This document shows positions 11,135 to 21,825 of a stretch of DNA of 64,000 nt, piece after piece (the stretch's first letter is position 1; each line of letters begins with the position of its first letter). The notes under the pieces are model-generated. The model was not told the origin of the DNA and did not search any database. It was given only the letters and a program-made list of their open reading frames with translations. This DNA comes from Astropecten irregularis (lineage: Eukaryota; Echinodermata; Asteroidea; Paxillosida; Astropectinidae), in assembly GCA_963971285.1 (NCBI GenBank), contig OZ020250.1, positions 7,610,499 through 7,674,498 on the forward strand, given 5' to 3'. The translations under genes were made by a program, and so were the position numbers.

Positions 11135-11450
11135 GTATGTATATGCATTAGGCACGAGTGCGTAAGGCACTCGCCTCTCACCAATGCGGCCTGGGTTCGA
11201 TCCCAGCTTGGGTCATATGTGAGTAATGGCTCTGCGTTGGTTCCCTCCTTTGCTACGTGGGTTTTTCTCCGGGTTCTCCGGTTTTCCTCTCTCCACAAAA
11301 ATCACACACTTTCGATATCAGGCTGTGCTCCGTGATCATGGGTTGAATTGTGCTGGCAGCCAGGGGCGCCGCTGTCAACTCGATCACGTAGTAGCACCAT
11401 CCTTCGAAATTCAACATCCCAGCTGCCAGTAAGGATTATAATAGCCTCCA
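11135..11450 (+). repeat. tRNA-derived SINE with conserved ctccgg body
   Basis: The head resembles a tRNA: gcgtaaggcactcgcctctc, then the B-box ggttcgatccc about 35 bases later. The body contains gggtttttctccgggttctc and cggttttcctct, a block I know from dispersed SINE-like repeats of several marine invertebrates. The end lies in an AT-rich stretch near 11450. A related minus-strand head may lie at 49684-49745. Confidence 0.65.
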
Positions 11451-11689
11451 ACATTGTTATCATTTTTATCACTATGCGGTAGCTTGGAGGAGTAAAATAA
11501 TTACATTTTAATAACCATAATTAGAGCAGACTGCCAAACCAAAATTTTAAACAAAATTTCAAAAAACAAATCTCTGCAGTCAGAGCATCTGAGTGCTTAA
11601 AGGTACAGTACAGGGTTGGTAACATACCCATACAGACATGTACATAGATTTACGTATACATTTCATTATATAAAGATGGTAGTCCAGCG

Positions 11690-12306
11690 GATAAGGGTTA
11701 TATTAGGACAGAATCGTGCACTTTGTGGTAAAAGCATGAAACTTGGTACACATGTACTTTATACCAATACATGCAAGATATAGTGCCATCTCTGAATTGG
11801 CCTGTGGTGGCAAATTTTGATATAAAACTACATAACTCAGAAAGTAATAGTCCTAGCATCTTCATTCCAGTGGCTATGTGTATGTTTGCCAGGTCCAACA
11901 GTTCAATAAAAGCATTATTGAGTGTGTCAGACTTCTAGATCCGCCATTTTAAAAAATGGCGTCCTTGTTTTTAAAAATGGCCACCAATTCTGTTATAAAA
12001 CTACATAACTCGAAAAGTTAGAGGCCTAGAATCTTCAATCCAGTGACTTTGCATATGGTTGTGGAGTCAAACGGTTAAAAAACGGTTGAGTGTGTCAGAC
12101 CATTTTCCGCCATTTTCAAAATGTCGTCCTTGTTTTGTTTTGGTTTTTTTTCAAAATGGCCGCCAATACTGATATAAAACTACATAACTCGAAAAGTAAG
12201 AGTCCTAGGAATCTTCATTCCAGTGGCTATGTATATGTTTGCCAGGTCCAACAGTGCAATATAACCATTATTGAGTGTGTCAGACTCTTAGATCCGCCAT
12301 TTTCAA
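11690..12306. repeat. Left arm of fold-back element, tandem units of about 170 bases
   Basis: The units are recognised by repeated tataaaactacataactc, cttcattccagtggctatg, tttgccaggtccaacagt and gagtgtgtcagac, each ending in a ccgccattttcaaaatgg-type block. Unit boundaries fall near 11960 and 12130. The arm ends abruptly at the LTR-like start at 12307. Confidence 0.75.
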
Positions 12307-14790
12307 TGTGAGGGAGCACGGGGAAACGTGGGCAGTTTGTTTGAAGTCCGTTAGTTCGTTCAGAGTAGAGTTACAGTGTAGTTCGTTGTTCGAGTTTGTC
12401 ATTATAGCTGTTCAATTCAAAGTTACTGTCTAACAGTCAGCATGTAACAGCCCGTAACTTGTAAGTTAATAAAGTTGCATATTTTGACGGATAGTCCGGA
12501 GGATTATTTATAGTTGATGATTAGTGAGGCATTGTGGGAAGTGATTTATGGCCACACGTATTGTAGGACATCTAGGAAGGTGTCAGCACCTCATGAGGCC
12601 ATAGAGTTTATTGCACCTGTTGAGGAGGGCACCTGGGAAGGTATAACGCCTTGAACTTAGGGCCTTACAGGATGAGTACGCACGTGGTGAGAGGAGGGAA
12701 TAAAGAATATCAGTGACACCGAAGAAGCAGAGTCCCGTGTATAATTGAGAGGTACCCACACTGCTTATCCCTTGGAGTGTGCTGCTATGCGCGATAGGGT
12801 CCCCCTGCAAGATAAAGTTGTTTCCCCACTTAACCTGGCAGTAGACTGCCCCCAAACGGGCTGGCACTCTTGGCCTTCAGCAGTATAGACAGCTCGCTGG
12901 CGCCGGCTATGGTCGACTCGGGGTTGCTGTCGGCGCGACCACCACAAATGGTGTCAGAAGTGGGATTGGCATCGTGAGTATAGAACAACTGGAACTCAAC
13001 AATGGAGGACATCCCGATGGGTGCTAAAGGAGGACCTAGTGAGGAGGTTTGGCGAATGCAGGAAATGGTGCTGCAGCTGCAGGCAGAGATGCGTGAAATA
13101 TAGGGAAAGTTGGCTGTATCAGAGGGACGTAGGCGCGAGCACCTGCTTGTACCAGACACACCAAATGCATCGACAGTTACACACTGCGAAGGTCGAGAGG
13201 GACAATCTCGATCCACTCCAAAACCAACAACTAGACCTCGGACTAGATTCTACACAACAACGGCGGCACCAGTAAACACTCCGGAGACAAGGTCAACACT
13301 GGACGACTCATCCACTGTTGGGACCAACAGCTGGCAGCCGACTTCGGTTCGAGAGAGACCGACATGTGAATTGTCGGATTGTGGTGCTGAACAAGCTGTC
13401 GAGGGCAACATGGAAAACGTGGAAATGGACAAGCACGCTCCTGCCAAGGTGGAGACGAAGCGACCAAACGCCACACCGGACAGCTTCAACGGGAAAACAA
13501 CATGGCGTGATTTTCTCCAACACTTTGAGGCGTGTAAGCTGGCCAATGAGTGGTCGGATGGGCAGGCGAAGATTTTTCTGGCTGCGAGTCTGCAGGGAGT
13601 TGCATTTAAGGTGGAAGAACAAACTCGTGGGCTTTCAGCTGCAGGAGCGTTTTGGACCGGGACAGTTGGCCGAGAATCACCTGGTGGAATTGCGGCACAG
13701 GCGGCAGGGTGCAAATGAGTCACTGCAGGAGCTAGGACAGGCAATACGAGAGCTGTCGGGGCTAGCCTATTCTGAGCTGACGGACGAAGGGATGCCGTGG
13801 AGGATCAGGCTATCCACAAAGGGAGGTCCGTTCAAGGCCGAGCACCTTGGAGGAAGCAATCGGTGCGGCAATTTCTACTGAGGGATTCCTCAAGGTTGAG
13901 GAGCAGAGGGCTGACAGGAAAGTCGAGTAGGCTTATGCGAGGGTACTTGGCGACGAGTACGAGGCCACGATGTGGCAGAAGTTCCAGGCGGACATCATCC
14001 AGAGACAGAAGGAAATGGAGGAGGCCAGAGGCCAGAGGGAGTTTAAGGAGCTGGTGGAACAGATAGCAAATGCCGGAAAGGCATCTACGGTGAAGCAGGA
14101 GTGACCAATAGGCACATGTGGTACTTACCAGCGGGTAAGAAGGGAATCCACGTCAGGTGATGTCTGCTTTAGGTGCTCAGAGCCTTGGCATTTTGCACGG
14201 GATTGTAGGTGCCAGTATAGAGGTCGGAAAACGCATCGCAGCTTTCCCCGCGGCGGGCTGGTAGACGGACATCAGGGTCAAGATGTGAAGGGGTCGGACA
14301 GCCCCCAACAGTAGAGCAGGTGCCAGAGAAAGGATTTGGGGTGATTCGGATGATGCAGGCTACGAGTGGACTATTATTTTGTGCCAGTGACTGTCAGGGG
14401 CTATAAGGCGAGTTTGTTGGTGGAGACAGGCGCGAGCATCACATTTCTCTCCACAACCTTAGACTATCAGATGGCGCCTGGAGATTGACGACCTTTGGAC
14501 ACAAGGGGTCCGAGGGTTAAGAGTGCGGATGGTTTGAGGTTGAGGCACGAGTGGGAAGAACTACTCATCCTGTAGAAGCGACATTTGGCAAGCTTGACAC
14601 CTTAGAAGGTATTCTCGGGATAGATTTTTTGCTGGCAAATGGTGGGACTCTGAACTTCAAGGCGATGGAGCTGGTGATTGGTAGACCGCAAGACCAGAAT
14701 ACCACCAGGACAAGAGGGTTTCGGAATCATCGAGCAAGTTGAGGTGGCAAGCAATGGTGTTGTCAGGTTGTGATACAGAGTACCTAAATA
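12307..14790 (+). mobile_element. Broken Ty3/Gypsy LTR retrotransposon fossil
   Basis: An old, broken copy with several breaks, lying between the arms of the fold-back element. Recognisable parts in order are an LTR-like stretch (about 12307-12946, starting TG and ending CA, with an AATAAA near 12468), a primer-binding-site-like tggtgtcagaagtggg at 12949-12964, and a gag region (about 13000-14120). A CCHC zinc-knuckle region follows near 14160-14210 and an aspartic-protease region near 14400-14660. The order and the gag style place it in the Metaviridae. The right boundary is approximate. It is too degraded to be active. Confidence 0.75.
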
Positions 14791-14829
14791 TTGTTGAGTT
14801 CTTGAGTCTTGATATATGAAATGTTTTGC

Positions 14830-15665
14830 CATTGTAATAAGGACACTATTTTAAAAATGGTGTACCTAATAGTCTAACACACTCAATAGTGCGGGTTTTG
14901 TTTAAGTGTGAGACTCAGCAAACATATACAAAGTCATTGGAATGAAGATTCTAGCCCTCTATATAGTTTATCAGCTTTATATCAGTATATCAATTTTATA
15001 TCAGGTACATGTATAGTATTTGTGGCAATTAAGTTGAAAAAACAAGGACACCATTTTGAAAATGGCGGATCTAACAGATTAACACACTAAATAATGCTTT
15101 TATTCAACTATTGGACCTGGCAAACATATACTTAGACACTGGAATGAAGATTCTAGGACTCTTACTTTTCGAGTTATGTAGTGTTATCTCAGAATTGGCG
15201 GCCATTTAAAAAACAAAACACGCCATTTTGAAAATGGCGGATCTAAAAGTCTGATACACTCAATAATGATTAAATTGAACTGTTCGACTTGGTAAACATA
15301 TACATAGCCACTGGAATGAAGATTCTAGGACTCTTACTTTTCGAGTTATGTAGTGTTATCTCAGAATTGGCGGGCATTTTGAAAAACAAGGACGCCATTT
15401 TGAAAATGGCGGATCTAAAAGTCTGACACTCAATAATATTTGTAATGAACTGTTGGACCTGGCAAACATATACATATCCCCTGGAATGAAGATTCTAGGA
15501 CTCTTACTTTCTGAGTTATGTAGTTTTGTATCAGAATTTGCCACCACAGGCCAATTCAGAGATTGCATTATATCTAAAATTGCATGTGTTGGTATCAAGT
15601 ACATGTGTGCCAAGTTTCATGCTTTTACCACAAATTGCATGATTTCCCCCTTATCCGCTGGACTA
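14830..15665. repeat. Right arm of fold-back element
   Basis: About four units in inverted orientation relative to the left arm, with starts near 14836, 15060, 15235 and 15415. The outermost 190 bases, from cagaatttgccaccacaggc to the terminus, pair with 11690-11830 of the left arm, including the gtaaaagcatgaaacttggt block. Confidence 0.75.
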
Positions 15666-15815
15666 TAGTATCATGCTGGTAGCGTACCGAAACAAAAATC
15701 TTCACATATTTAGGCCTACATAACTTACAGGGTACAGAGATGGTGATGGTAGAAACATACCGTTAAAAGGTTTCTGCCTGAAATGTTGTATTCCTCCAGA
15801 AAGACTAAAACCAAT

Positions 15816-16209
15816 GACTATTTTTTAAAGAAAAAAGATTTTAAAAAAAATCGTGGCCGTTGTTCACTATTTTCTAAAAAACGTGGGCACCGTATGAGAG
15901 AATATTCACAGATGACTGTTACTGTATCTTCGTATCTTCCTTGATATTTTTGCCTATGAATCTGCATTTCTTTGACAAAATCCTTACGTACTGGTTTTGA
16001 CCATTGTTCCCTGCACAGATCCTGAGCTAACGCGAGATCTCTTGTGTGGATGTGGCGGTAGAACCATACAATCTGAAATGACAGGAGTTCCTTATCCGGA
16101 CTTACGAAATAAATCATGACAACCCAAAGCAAATTTTAACTCGCACACTGTTTAAATATGAACAATGTTCTTCCAAACTGATTGCTTCTTATTATGGTTT
16201 GCTCTAAAG
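15816..16209. other. Upstream sequence or intron of lectin gene 1; no exon found
   Basis: The first recognisable exon of gene 1 starts in phase 1, so an upstream signal-peptide exon is expected. I could not find one here or further left in the window. Confidence 0.4.
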
Positions 16210-16399
16210 ACTGTCCAGACCTTCGTGCAGATGGCTTTGGAAGCGCGGCTAAACCGGGCATGTGCTATTTCGTGACGGACCTGGAGCTTACCTGGGAATC
16301 GGCCGTCGACTATTGCCAGGGGGAAGGTTGGTCTCTGGTCGACGTTGAGGACGCCGCGGAGAATGCAATACTGGCTGCCAGGCACAAAGATTTCAAACC
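16210..16399 (+). CDS. CTLD A, exon 1 (N-terminal half)
   Basis: The exon starts after ctctaaag in phase 1 and ends at CC before gtgaga in phase 2. It encodes DCPDLRADGFGS, then KPGMCYFV, WESAVDYCQGEGW and SLVDVEDAAEN, which is the first helix and strand region of a CTLD with cysteines 1 to 3 of the long form. At the DNA level it is very close to 54941-55130 (CTLD D). The acceptor has a weak pyrimidine tract and appears shifted by about a dozen bases relative to CTLD D. The 5' boundary is therefore the least certain part. Confidence 0.82.
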
Positions 16400-18522
16400 G
16401 TGAGAAAACAAAACTACGTGTCTAAAATACCATTTGAATCCAGATTTCAAAGACACTTAAACAAAACACGATTTTCGGTATGACTTAAAGAAATTCAATG
16501 GCTCGTTTAGTTAAAGTGAGCTCGAGATTTTGAGTGTATACATTCTGCTCACTTCACTTCCCCCTACAATCCCCCTACAGACCTCTGTATGACTGAGGAT
16601 CATGTGGTGTATTATGAAATAAAGAAATAAAGAAGTAATTCTTCTCAAAATCCATCCTCTTAGTCTGCCCTTCACTACTCCACATGCCCAAATTTTACCA
16701 CCCATTATCGGACTCCTGTTCCCCACCTGCTTGCACTCTGGACACTTGAAACTCTTCCCCTCATCCCTTCGCTTATCACTCACCAGACAATCTCTGAAAG
16801 TGTAGTAAGCACACAAACCATCGCTTAGTAACCAACTTTCCACACTATGGCCTCACAGTTCTAACGACTACTACTGGGTTGGCCAGAACGATCGAGAGGT
16901 TGAAGGAACTTGGAAGTATACATCCAACGACACGCCATCTGGTGCCGAGGTGTTCCTGAACTGGAGACTGGGCCAACCAGACGGCGGTACGTCGGAGAAC
17001 TGCATCGTGATGGATCAGGGAGGCGAGTGGAAGGACAGAAGCTGTACCGTAGCTTACTTTGTCACTTGCAAGAAGCGAATCGGTAAGATGACAAGCTATG
17101 TGTATGATTATGTGCCCTCCTTTTGCGTGTGTGAATATTGAGAGCCAGATTACAGGGTGAGTCAACAAGAACTTTACCATAGAATTGGTGATGCTTTCCA
17201 AAGAAACAACTAGCACTCAAAACTTCAGTAAAACATTTGTAAGCATGCATTCTCTTGTGTATAATAGGAAAATAAGTAAAAACTACAAGAATGAAGGGAT
17301 GAAACAAATTAAAATCTTTTTACAGCACCTATGACTTTTCTCATGAAGGTACATGTACTCATTTTGCAAGCTGTTCATGGAATACTCAAACTTGATTCCA
17401 TGTGTTGGTGTTACCGCATATCCATTATTTTGATGTGTCAGCTTCATTATCTTTTACGTTGTCATTTTCTATAGCATGTACATAAACGCAAAATATGTGG
17501 TTGTTGACCGAAATGATACCAATTTGTGGTAATTTGTTATATTGTTATATTGTCAAAACGCGTGAAGTATTACAATGTTCTCTTCGATTATTTTTCCCTT
17601 CTTTATTTCAGAGCTAAAAAGGACATGCTTTAACAGTAAGTCCGTACATATTTATCTTTAATTATGTTTTGAATAGAAGCAAAGCGTCCAAAACTTAAAT
17701 ATTTTCTTATGTTTAATGCTTAAGATTTTATCGTTTAATTGTGTTCAATATGTAAATTAAACCGCAATTGGTTGAAATGTCGCGAGAGTTTGGAAATAAA
17801 TAAAATGAAATGCAATAAAGTAGGCAAATCAAGAGAATGAAACAATGCGTAACTAGGGGAAAATGTCAACATAAGCATTACTAACACGAACAAAATTCAA
17901 ATGCATTGCTCTTTGATTGGTGTAATCTAGTCCTTTTAATGACTATAGCGGGCTAGTCGAAACGTTGAGACCTAACGAGAAGTGCGACAAAATAAGAAGT
18001 GCGAAAGAGAACGAGCGAATATTAGGCCGTGTCCAAATTCTCTGGCTGTGGTTGGAAATTGCGCATGTATCTAAGGCAGCCACTAGCCAGTGACTGCAGC
18101 TATTTCCATAGAATTGTGTGTTATTTGCGGTCGCAGCCAGAGAATTGGGACAAAGCCTTACATAGATCCACATACCAATTGTGACCATGCAAAATCTCCA
18201 ATTAGTGAGCTGATCTATTCCTAATATAAACGATATGTTAAACTTTCACTTTTTTACATCAGATATGCAAGGACCAAGACCTCGTAAATTCCTGTTCCTC
18301 TCTGTGGACGCCACCTGTCGCCCAGAATACTTACTAACTCCCAGCTACCGTGTCAAGACCAGAGTTCAGTGCGCACAGGACTGCTCTATGGAGGCTGGCT
18401 GCCGGAGCTTCGGCTTCTTGACCTCTGGGAATGAGGATAACTGCGTGCTCTGTAGCAAGGTTCTGCAGATTAAGGATCTAGTGATGAAAAACGACAGTAT
18501 GATTTACATTGAATCACTGTAA
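16210..18522 (+). CDS. Lectin gene 1: CTLD-PAN protein (5' end missing)
   Basis: Four exons are proposed: 16210-16399, 16859-17082, 17612-17635 and 18263-18522. The product is one six-cysteine C-type lectin-like domain (CTLD A), an eight-residue hinge, and a PAN/Apple-like cysteine-rich tail, probably secreted. Intron phases are 2, 1, 1 and agree with the paralogous domains in gene 2. CTLDs of this kind bind sugars or other ligands with calcium; PAN domains bind proteins or sugars. The CTLD keeps a QPD-type motif, associated with galactose preference, and a WKD in place of WND. The start exon is not visible. The nearest signal-peptide exon (24487) lies downstream and belongs to gene 2. Confidence 0.8.
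16859..17082 (+). CDS. CTLD A, exon 2 (sugar-binding half)
   Basis: Acceptor cctcacag at 16851-16858, donor gtaaga at 17083. The exon encodes SNDYYWVGQND (the WIGL region), EVFLNWRLGQPDGG, SENCIVMD, GGEWKDRSC and FVTCKKRI, supplying cysteines 4 to 6. The QPD at about 16976-16984 is the triplet linked to galactose-type binding in known CTLDs. WKD replaces the usual WND. The exon starts in phase 2 and ends in phase 1. It is nearly identical in layout to 55430-55650. Confidence 0.92.
17612..17635 (+). CDS. 24-base micro-exon, hinge of lectin gene 1
   Basis: Between the acceptor ttctttatttcag and the donor gtaagt lie 24 bases in phase 1-1 that join CTLD A to the PAN exon in frame as ELKRTCFN. 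It carries one cysteine, as the linker exons of gene 2 do. Both splice signals are strong. Without this exon the frame would still stay open, because the phases are symmetric. Transcript evidence would settle it. Confidence 0.6.
18025..18157. mobile_element. Short Harbinger-like MITE in the last intron of gene 1
   Basis: Inverted termini ggccgtgtccaaattctctg and complement of cagagaattgggacaaagcc, flanked by TTA at 18022-18024 and 18158-18160. The three-base TTA target duplication and GGCCGTGTCC ends match the larger element at 39247-39760. PIF/Harbinger elements typically duplicate TWA. Confidence 0.8.
18263..18522 (+). CDS. Terminal exon: PAN/Apple-like domain of lectin gene 1
   Basis: Acceptor ttttttacatcag, phase 1, stop TAA at 18520-18522. 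It encodes FLFLSVDATCRPEY, VQCAQDCSMEAGCRSFGF, NCVLCSKV and a short hydrophilic tail. The cysteine spacing (C, then C-x3-C-x5-C-x-SF, then C-x2-C) and the pattern of the central helix with CRSFGF fit the PAN/Apple fold, which in other proteins binds proteins or carbohydrates. At about 86 residues it is a complete single domain. It ends the protein, so gene 1 carries its PAN domain at the C terminus. Confidence 0.82.
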
Positions 18523-20759
18523 GGCAGCGTTTCAGAAAAAAAAACAAATACGGAAAGCCACCACTTATGCCTTAGTACACAGAACTGGAAGTTTCATAGC
18601 CGTGCCAATACAGAACGTGAAATATTCTTTTGCAACTATCAAGTGTAAATTCGTGAGCAGGTTGTCTAAACGAATTTATAATTATAATATTGAGCTTGCT
18701 TTCATAATAATGAGTGGATTAGAGTGGCTAAAGAAATAGTCTCTCCATCACATAACGCTAGGCAAACATAAAGATTGAAAATCTGCACCCCATAACATAC
18801 TCTTTATGTGACACTAATTCGGCAGTCCGTTCGACTGTCATTCCCACTTAATGAATAACTTACTCACAACTTGTTTCGTTGATAAATCAACGTTAACCAA
18901 TGAAAGCAAGTTAACAATAAATATCGTAGCAAGCTTAATTCTCCTTGACTAAATTCTTATCTGCCAATCTCTGTTATGATATTAGCATTTTGACGAACAC
19001 AGGAGGAATTTATATCAAATGTCATAATGCTGCTGAGAAAAATACGCCGGATACGACATCGTATGGTATTTCGGATTTAATTATTTTACCTTCTTTATAA
19101 AATATTGTAAATTGTGAGATTCGTTGTATTTTGACGTTACCATGCATAACCTGATGATGTGTAATATAATATGCAACATTTTTGGACAAATGCGATTTCT
19201 TAAGATGAAGAAAGTGTCTTACTATATTTAATTTACATGGTATATTTATTCAATGAAGACCAACAACAGTTAACCACCACTTACATGCATCATAAAACAT
19301 TTAAACGGAATAAAATGATCAATTACATATAAACATTAATACTTGATTAAACAATTCATTAAAATTCGGTAAACTTCCCTAGAGACCTACATTCACCCTG
19401 ACGGTTAAAAGCACACCCCGCACACAAACAACAAACAACAAACAAATAAACATCCCATTAACAAACACGCATACACTAAAGTTCAAGATACAAATGAACC
19501 ATCATGAACACCATATAGATAAACACCACAACAAATAAAGAAACATGAAACCCAACAAACATACAATCATCTCCACAAAACAAACACCCCAACATCCAAC
19601 CCACAAACAAACGCTCACCCCTAAAAATCGATCAAATGGGTAAAATTAGTTAATAGTTATACTAGTTAAAATGTAATGCACGGGGGATGAAAGTAACATC
19701 TCTTTTAAAAAATACTAATCAGGTAAAATACATCTATAAATTTCAGTACGGAAGCAGTTGACAGTCAGAGATATTACAAGTCGTTTACAGCTTTCATATC
19801 TGCATATATAGATGACCATTGTGTTTAAAGTGCAATACTGCTAATTATGTGCCTTTATAAAATTTCGTGTGCAATAAAATTGTAATGTTCCTTTCGATCC
19901 ATGTAAGTTGTACCATACATGAAGTCTTTCACCAGTGTAATGCATTGTGGAGTAGTCATATTAACCTTTATAACCTTTGTTCTCTGCAATAAAGGTAAAC
20001 AAAATAAATAAAATTAAATTAAATTTGTGATAGCATGTGGAAAATAAGATAAATCAGTAATACTGTTGTTAAGTTTGTTGTTAAGATTCACGTATAGTGC
20101 ATCAACAAATATATGTAGAGAGTACAGCTTAAACTGACTATGGGCCTTTATGAATTGTATGTGGGTTGGGATATATTTTGCTATCTCCATGTTGTGTCCT
20201 AAGTCAAATAAGGGCTTGCGAACATGGCGAAGCTGCAGCCTTTGTTCGGTTTTCCTCATGTAGCTCAATCTCTTTATTTCGTTTTATGGGCCACAAATGT
20301 CGGTAGCGAACCCAGTCCCACGCCTAGTCCTAAGCTTGGTTTCGTAAAGGTCCTAAGTTCCACACATTCTTCAGAGAAGCTAAACTAGGCTCCAAAGGGT
20401 TAATTAGTTCATCTGACTGAACATGAAAAATAATTGAAAAAACGGACATTAATAAAGCAAATCAGCTCTTCGTGCTTGCCTCTCGTTTGTTTATATAATA
20501 GTATAATAATACTACTTTGGAGTGGTACATAATTATAGCAAAATTATTTATATTTATTATGTATGTTTATCAAAATATTTACTTGGCACTAACTTGTTTA
20601 TTAGTATTCGATGTATGAGATTTAAATTCAAAGATTTATTATAATTGTGTTCAGTATGATATCATTGCAAAAGTCGCTTTCTAAAGACCCTTGTTCTTTG
20701 TTAAATGATGATATATGGAAGTGTGTTTTAGGCTCATTGTCATAAAATTAACACCTCTC
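18523..20759. other. 3' region of gene 1 and intergenic, no gene recognised
   Basis: AATAAA at 18916-18921 is a possible polyadenylation signal for gene 1, about 400 bases after the stop. 19400-19620 is strongly A/C-rich with aacaaacaaacaacaaac-type runs. The rest is AT-rich without exons or recognised repeats. Confidence 0.4.
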
Positions 20760-21120
20760 TGTCTCCACCCATAGGACCAAAGAGAATATTGCATGCCTTA
20801 TGGTCATTTATATTATCTCTTGCAGGGTATGCAACATCCAGTATGTGGGGGAAACTAAGAACACCTTTAAGGAACGATTCTTTGGTCATAGGTCAACAGT
20901 CAAAACTCAGAAACTTGACAACCCAGTCGGTCTCCACTTCAATCTCCCTAACCACACAATGTCTTATATTATCTTTCAGGGCATTGAATCACCTGGCCAC
21001 CGCAGGGACTTGGTCCGGCTGAGCAGAGAGAAAGTTTTGAAAACATAAATTTATTACGAACTATTCAGCAACACGGACTTAACCTACTGGAAGGAAATGA
21101 CTAATATTCTTGTTTGGTTG
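20760..21120 (+). mobile_element. Penelope-like element remnant, GIY-YIG endonuclease end
   Basis: The frame at 20800-21048 encodes VIYIISCRVCNIQYVGET, then KERFFGHRS and PVGLHFNLPNH, which is the GIY-YIG nuclease found at the C terminus of Penelope-like retroelements. Its last segment (INLLRTIQQHGLN, about 21046-21084) is in another frame, so a frameshift near 21045 separates it. The reverse transcriptase is absent upstream, so this is a 5'-truncated dead copy. Its probable 3' region includes gaaacacgccaggccctcct near 21369, which reappears at about 51813-51850. Confidence 0.8.
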
Positions 21121-21696
21121 TCTCCTTTTCATTTATCAACAGGTACTCTCTAATTCCACCTGCTTTTCGTACTCCACTTATCCATCTTGATCTCTAATCC
21201 TCTAATTATCTCCTTTGTTAGTCCCTATTCCCACAGCCCCATTCCCCCACCTCTTTTCAATCTAGAACCTTTGATCTTGCTTATCTGACCCCTTTTTGTC
21301 TGACCAATCTCACCTAACCCAACCATCCAGCACGCCCTCCTTTTGTCCTGGTCATCTCATCCATTCATCGAAACACGCCAGGCCCTCCTAACTCCAAGCA
21401 TTTATTTCATGTCATTTTGGCAGTTGTGCAGTTTGCAGCAGATTATTACTTGTATTGAGCTTTTTAGTTATTGCTATTCATGTCTACTGTATTTATATTG
21501 TATTGATAATTTAATTATTATTGATAATTAATTTTTATTGCATGCCAAATGCTGTAACTTTAATTTTTTGTGTGCTCTTTTATTGGATTCAATATATTAT
21601 TCACTGTATATGGTTATTCAGTGTATTGTAGTTAGGCGAGCTGTATATGTATACGTAAACATGGGGTAACATGTTCAAAAAATTGGTCAGGTAAAG
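21121..21696. other. Probable 3' tail of the Penelope-like copy, then unassigned DNA
   Basis: 21340-21420 shares cctcctaactccaagcattt with 51834-51853. This suggests that both belong to the 3' or repeated end of the same retroelement family. The rest is AT-rich. Confidence 0.4.
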
Positions 21697-21825
21697 GGTT
21701 GCAATATGCTTCCCACGGAATACAATAAGGTCATGAAAGCCTGACAAGGTTGATATCTCAGAGTGTCCAAAATATTTCAGCTTAGTACACTGGCTCAACT
21801 ACAGTTCACTATATTGACATATGTA
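21697..21825 (+). repeat. Dispersed repeat, copy 2 of 2
   Basis: Matches 3069-3190 in the same orientation, beginning gggttgcaatatgcttccca and containing gttgatatctcagagtgt. Confidence 0.75.

Larger units (their letters stand above)
11680..15665. mobile_element. Fold-back (long inverted arm) element enclosing a Gypsy fossil
   Basis: The extreme ends are inverted copies: tagtccagcggataaggg at 11680-11697 and its complement ending at 15665. The left arm (11680-12306) and right arm (about 14830-15665) are long inverted repeats built from tandem units of about 170 bases. Each unit carries atggcggatctaaaagtctg, ctggcaaacatatac and gaagattctaggactcttac or complements. About two and a half units are on the left and four on the right. 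This architecture resembles fold-back/FB-type transposons. No transposase is seen. Confidence 0.75.
11601..15815. mobile_element. TTAA-type MITE split by a fold-back element
   Basis: The left piece (11601-11679) follows TTAA (11597-11600) and starts aggtacagtacagggttggt, as in the copies at 3277 and 35503. The right piece (15666 to about 15815) continues the same family with aacataccgttaaaaggttt and ctgcctgaaatgttgtattc, matching about 3355-3410. Between them sits the fold-back element, so this MITE was present first. The right TTAA end was not found with certainty. Confidence 0.65.

Noticed and set aside
10883-11335. 150-codon plus-strand frame
   Set aside because: It runs into the tRNA-derived SINE; the composition and lack of any domain suggest chance.
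13110-13881. Overlapping plus-strand frames of about 190-200 codons
   Set aside because: They are parts of the broken Gypsy gag region and not host genes.
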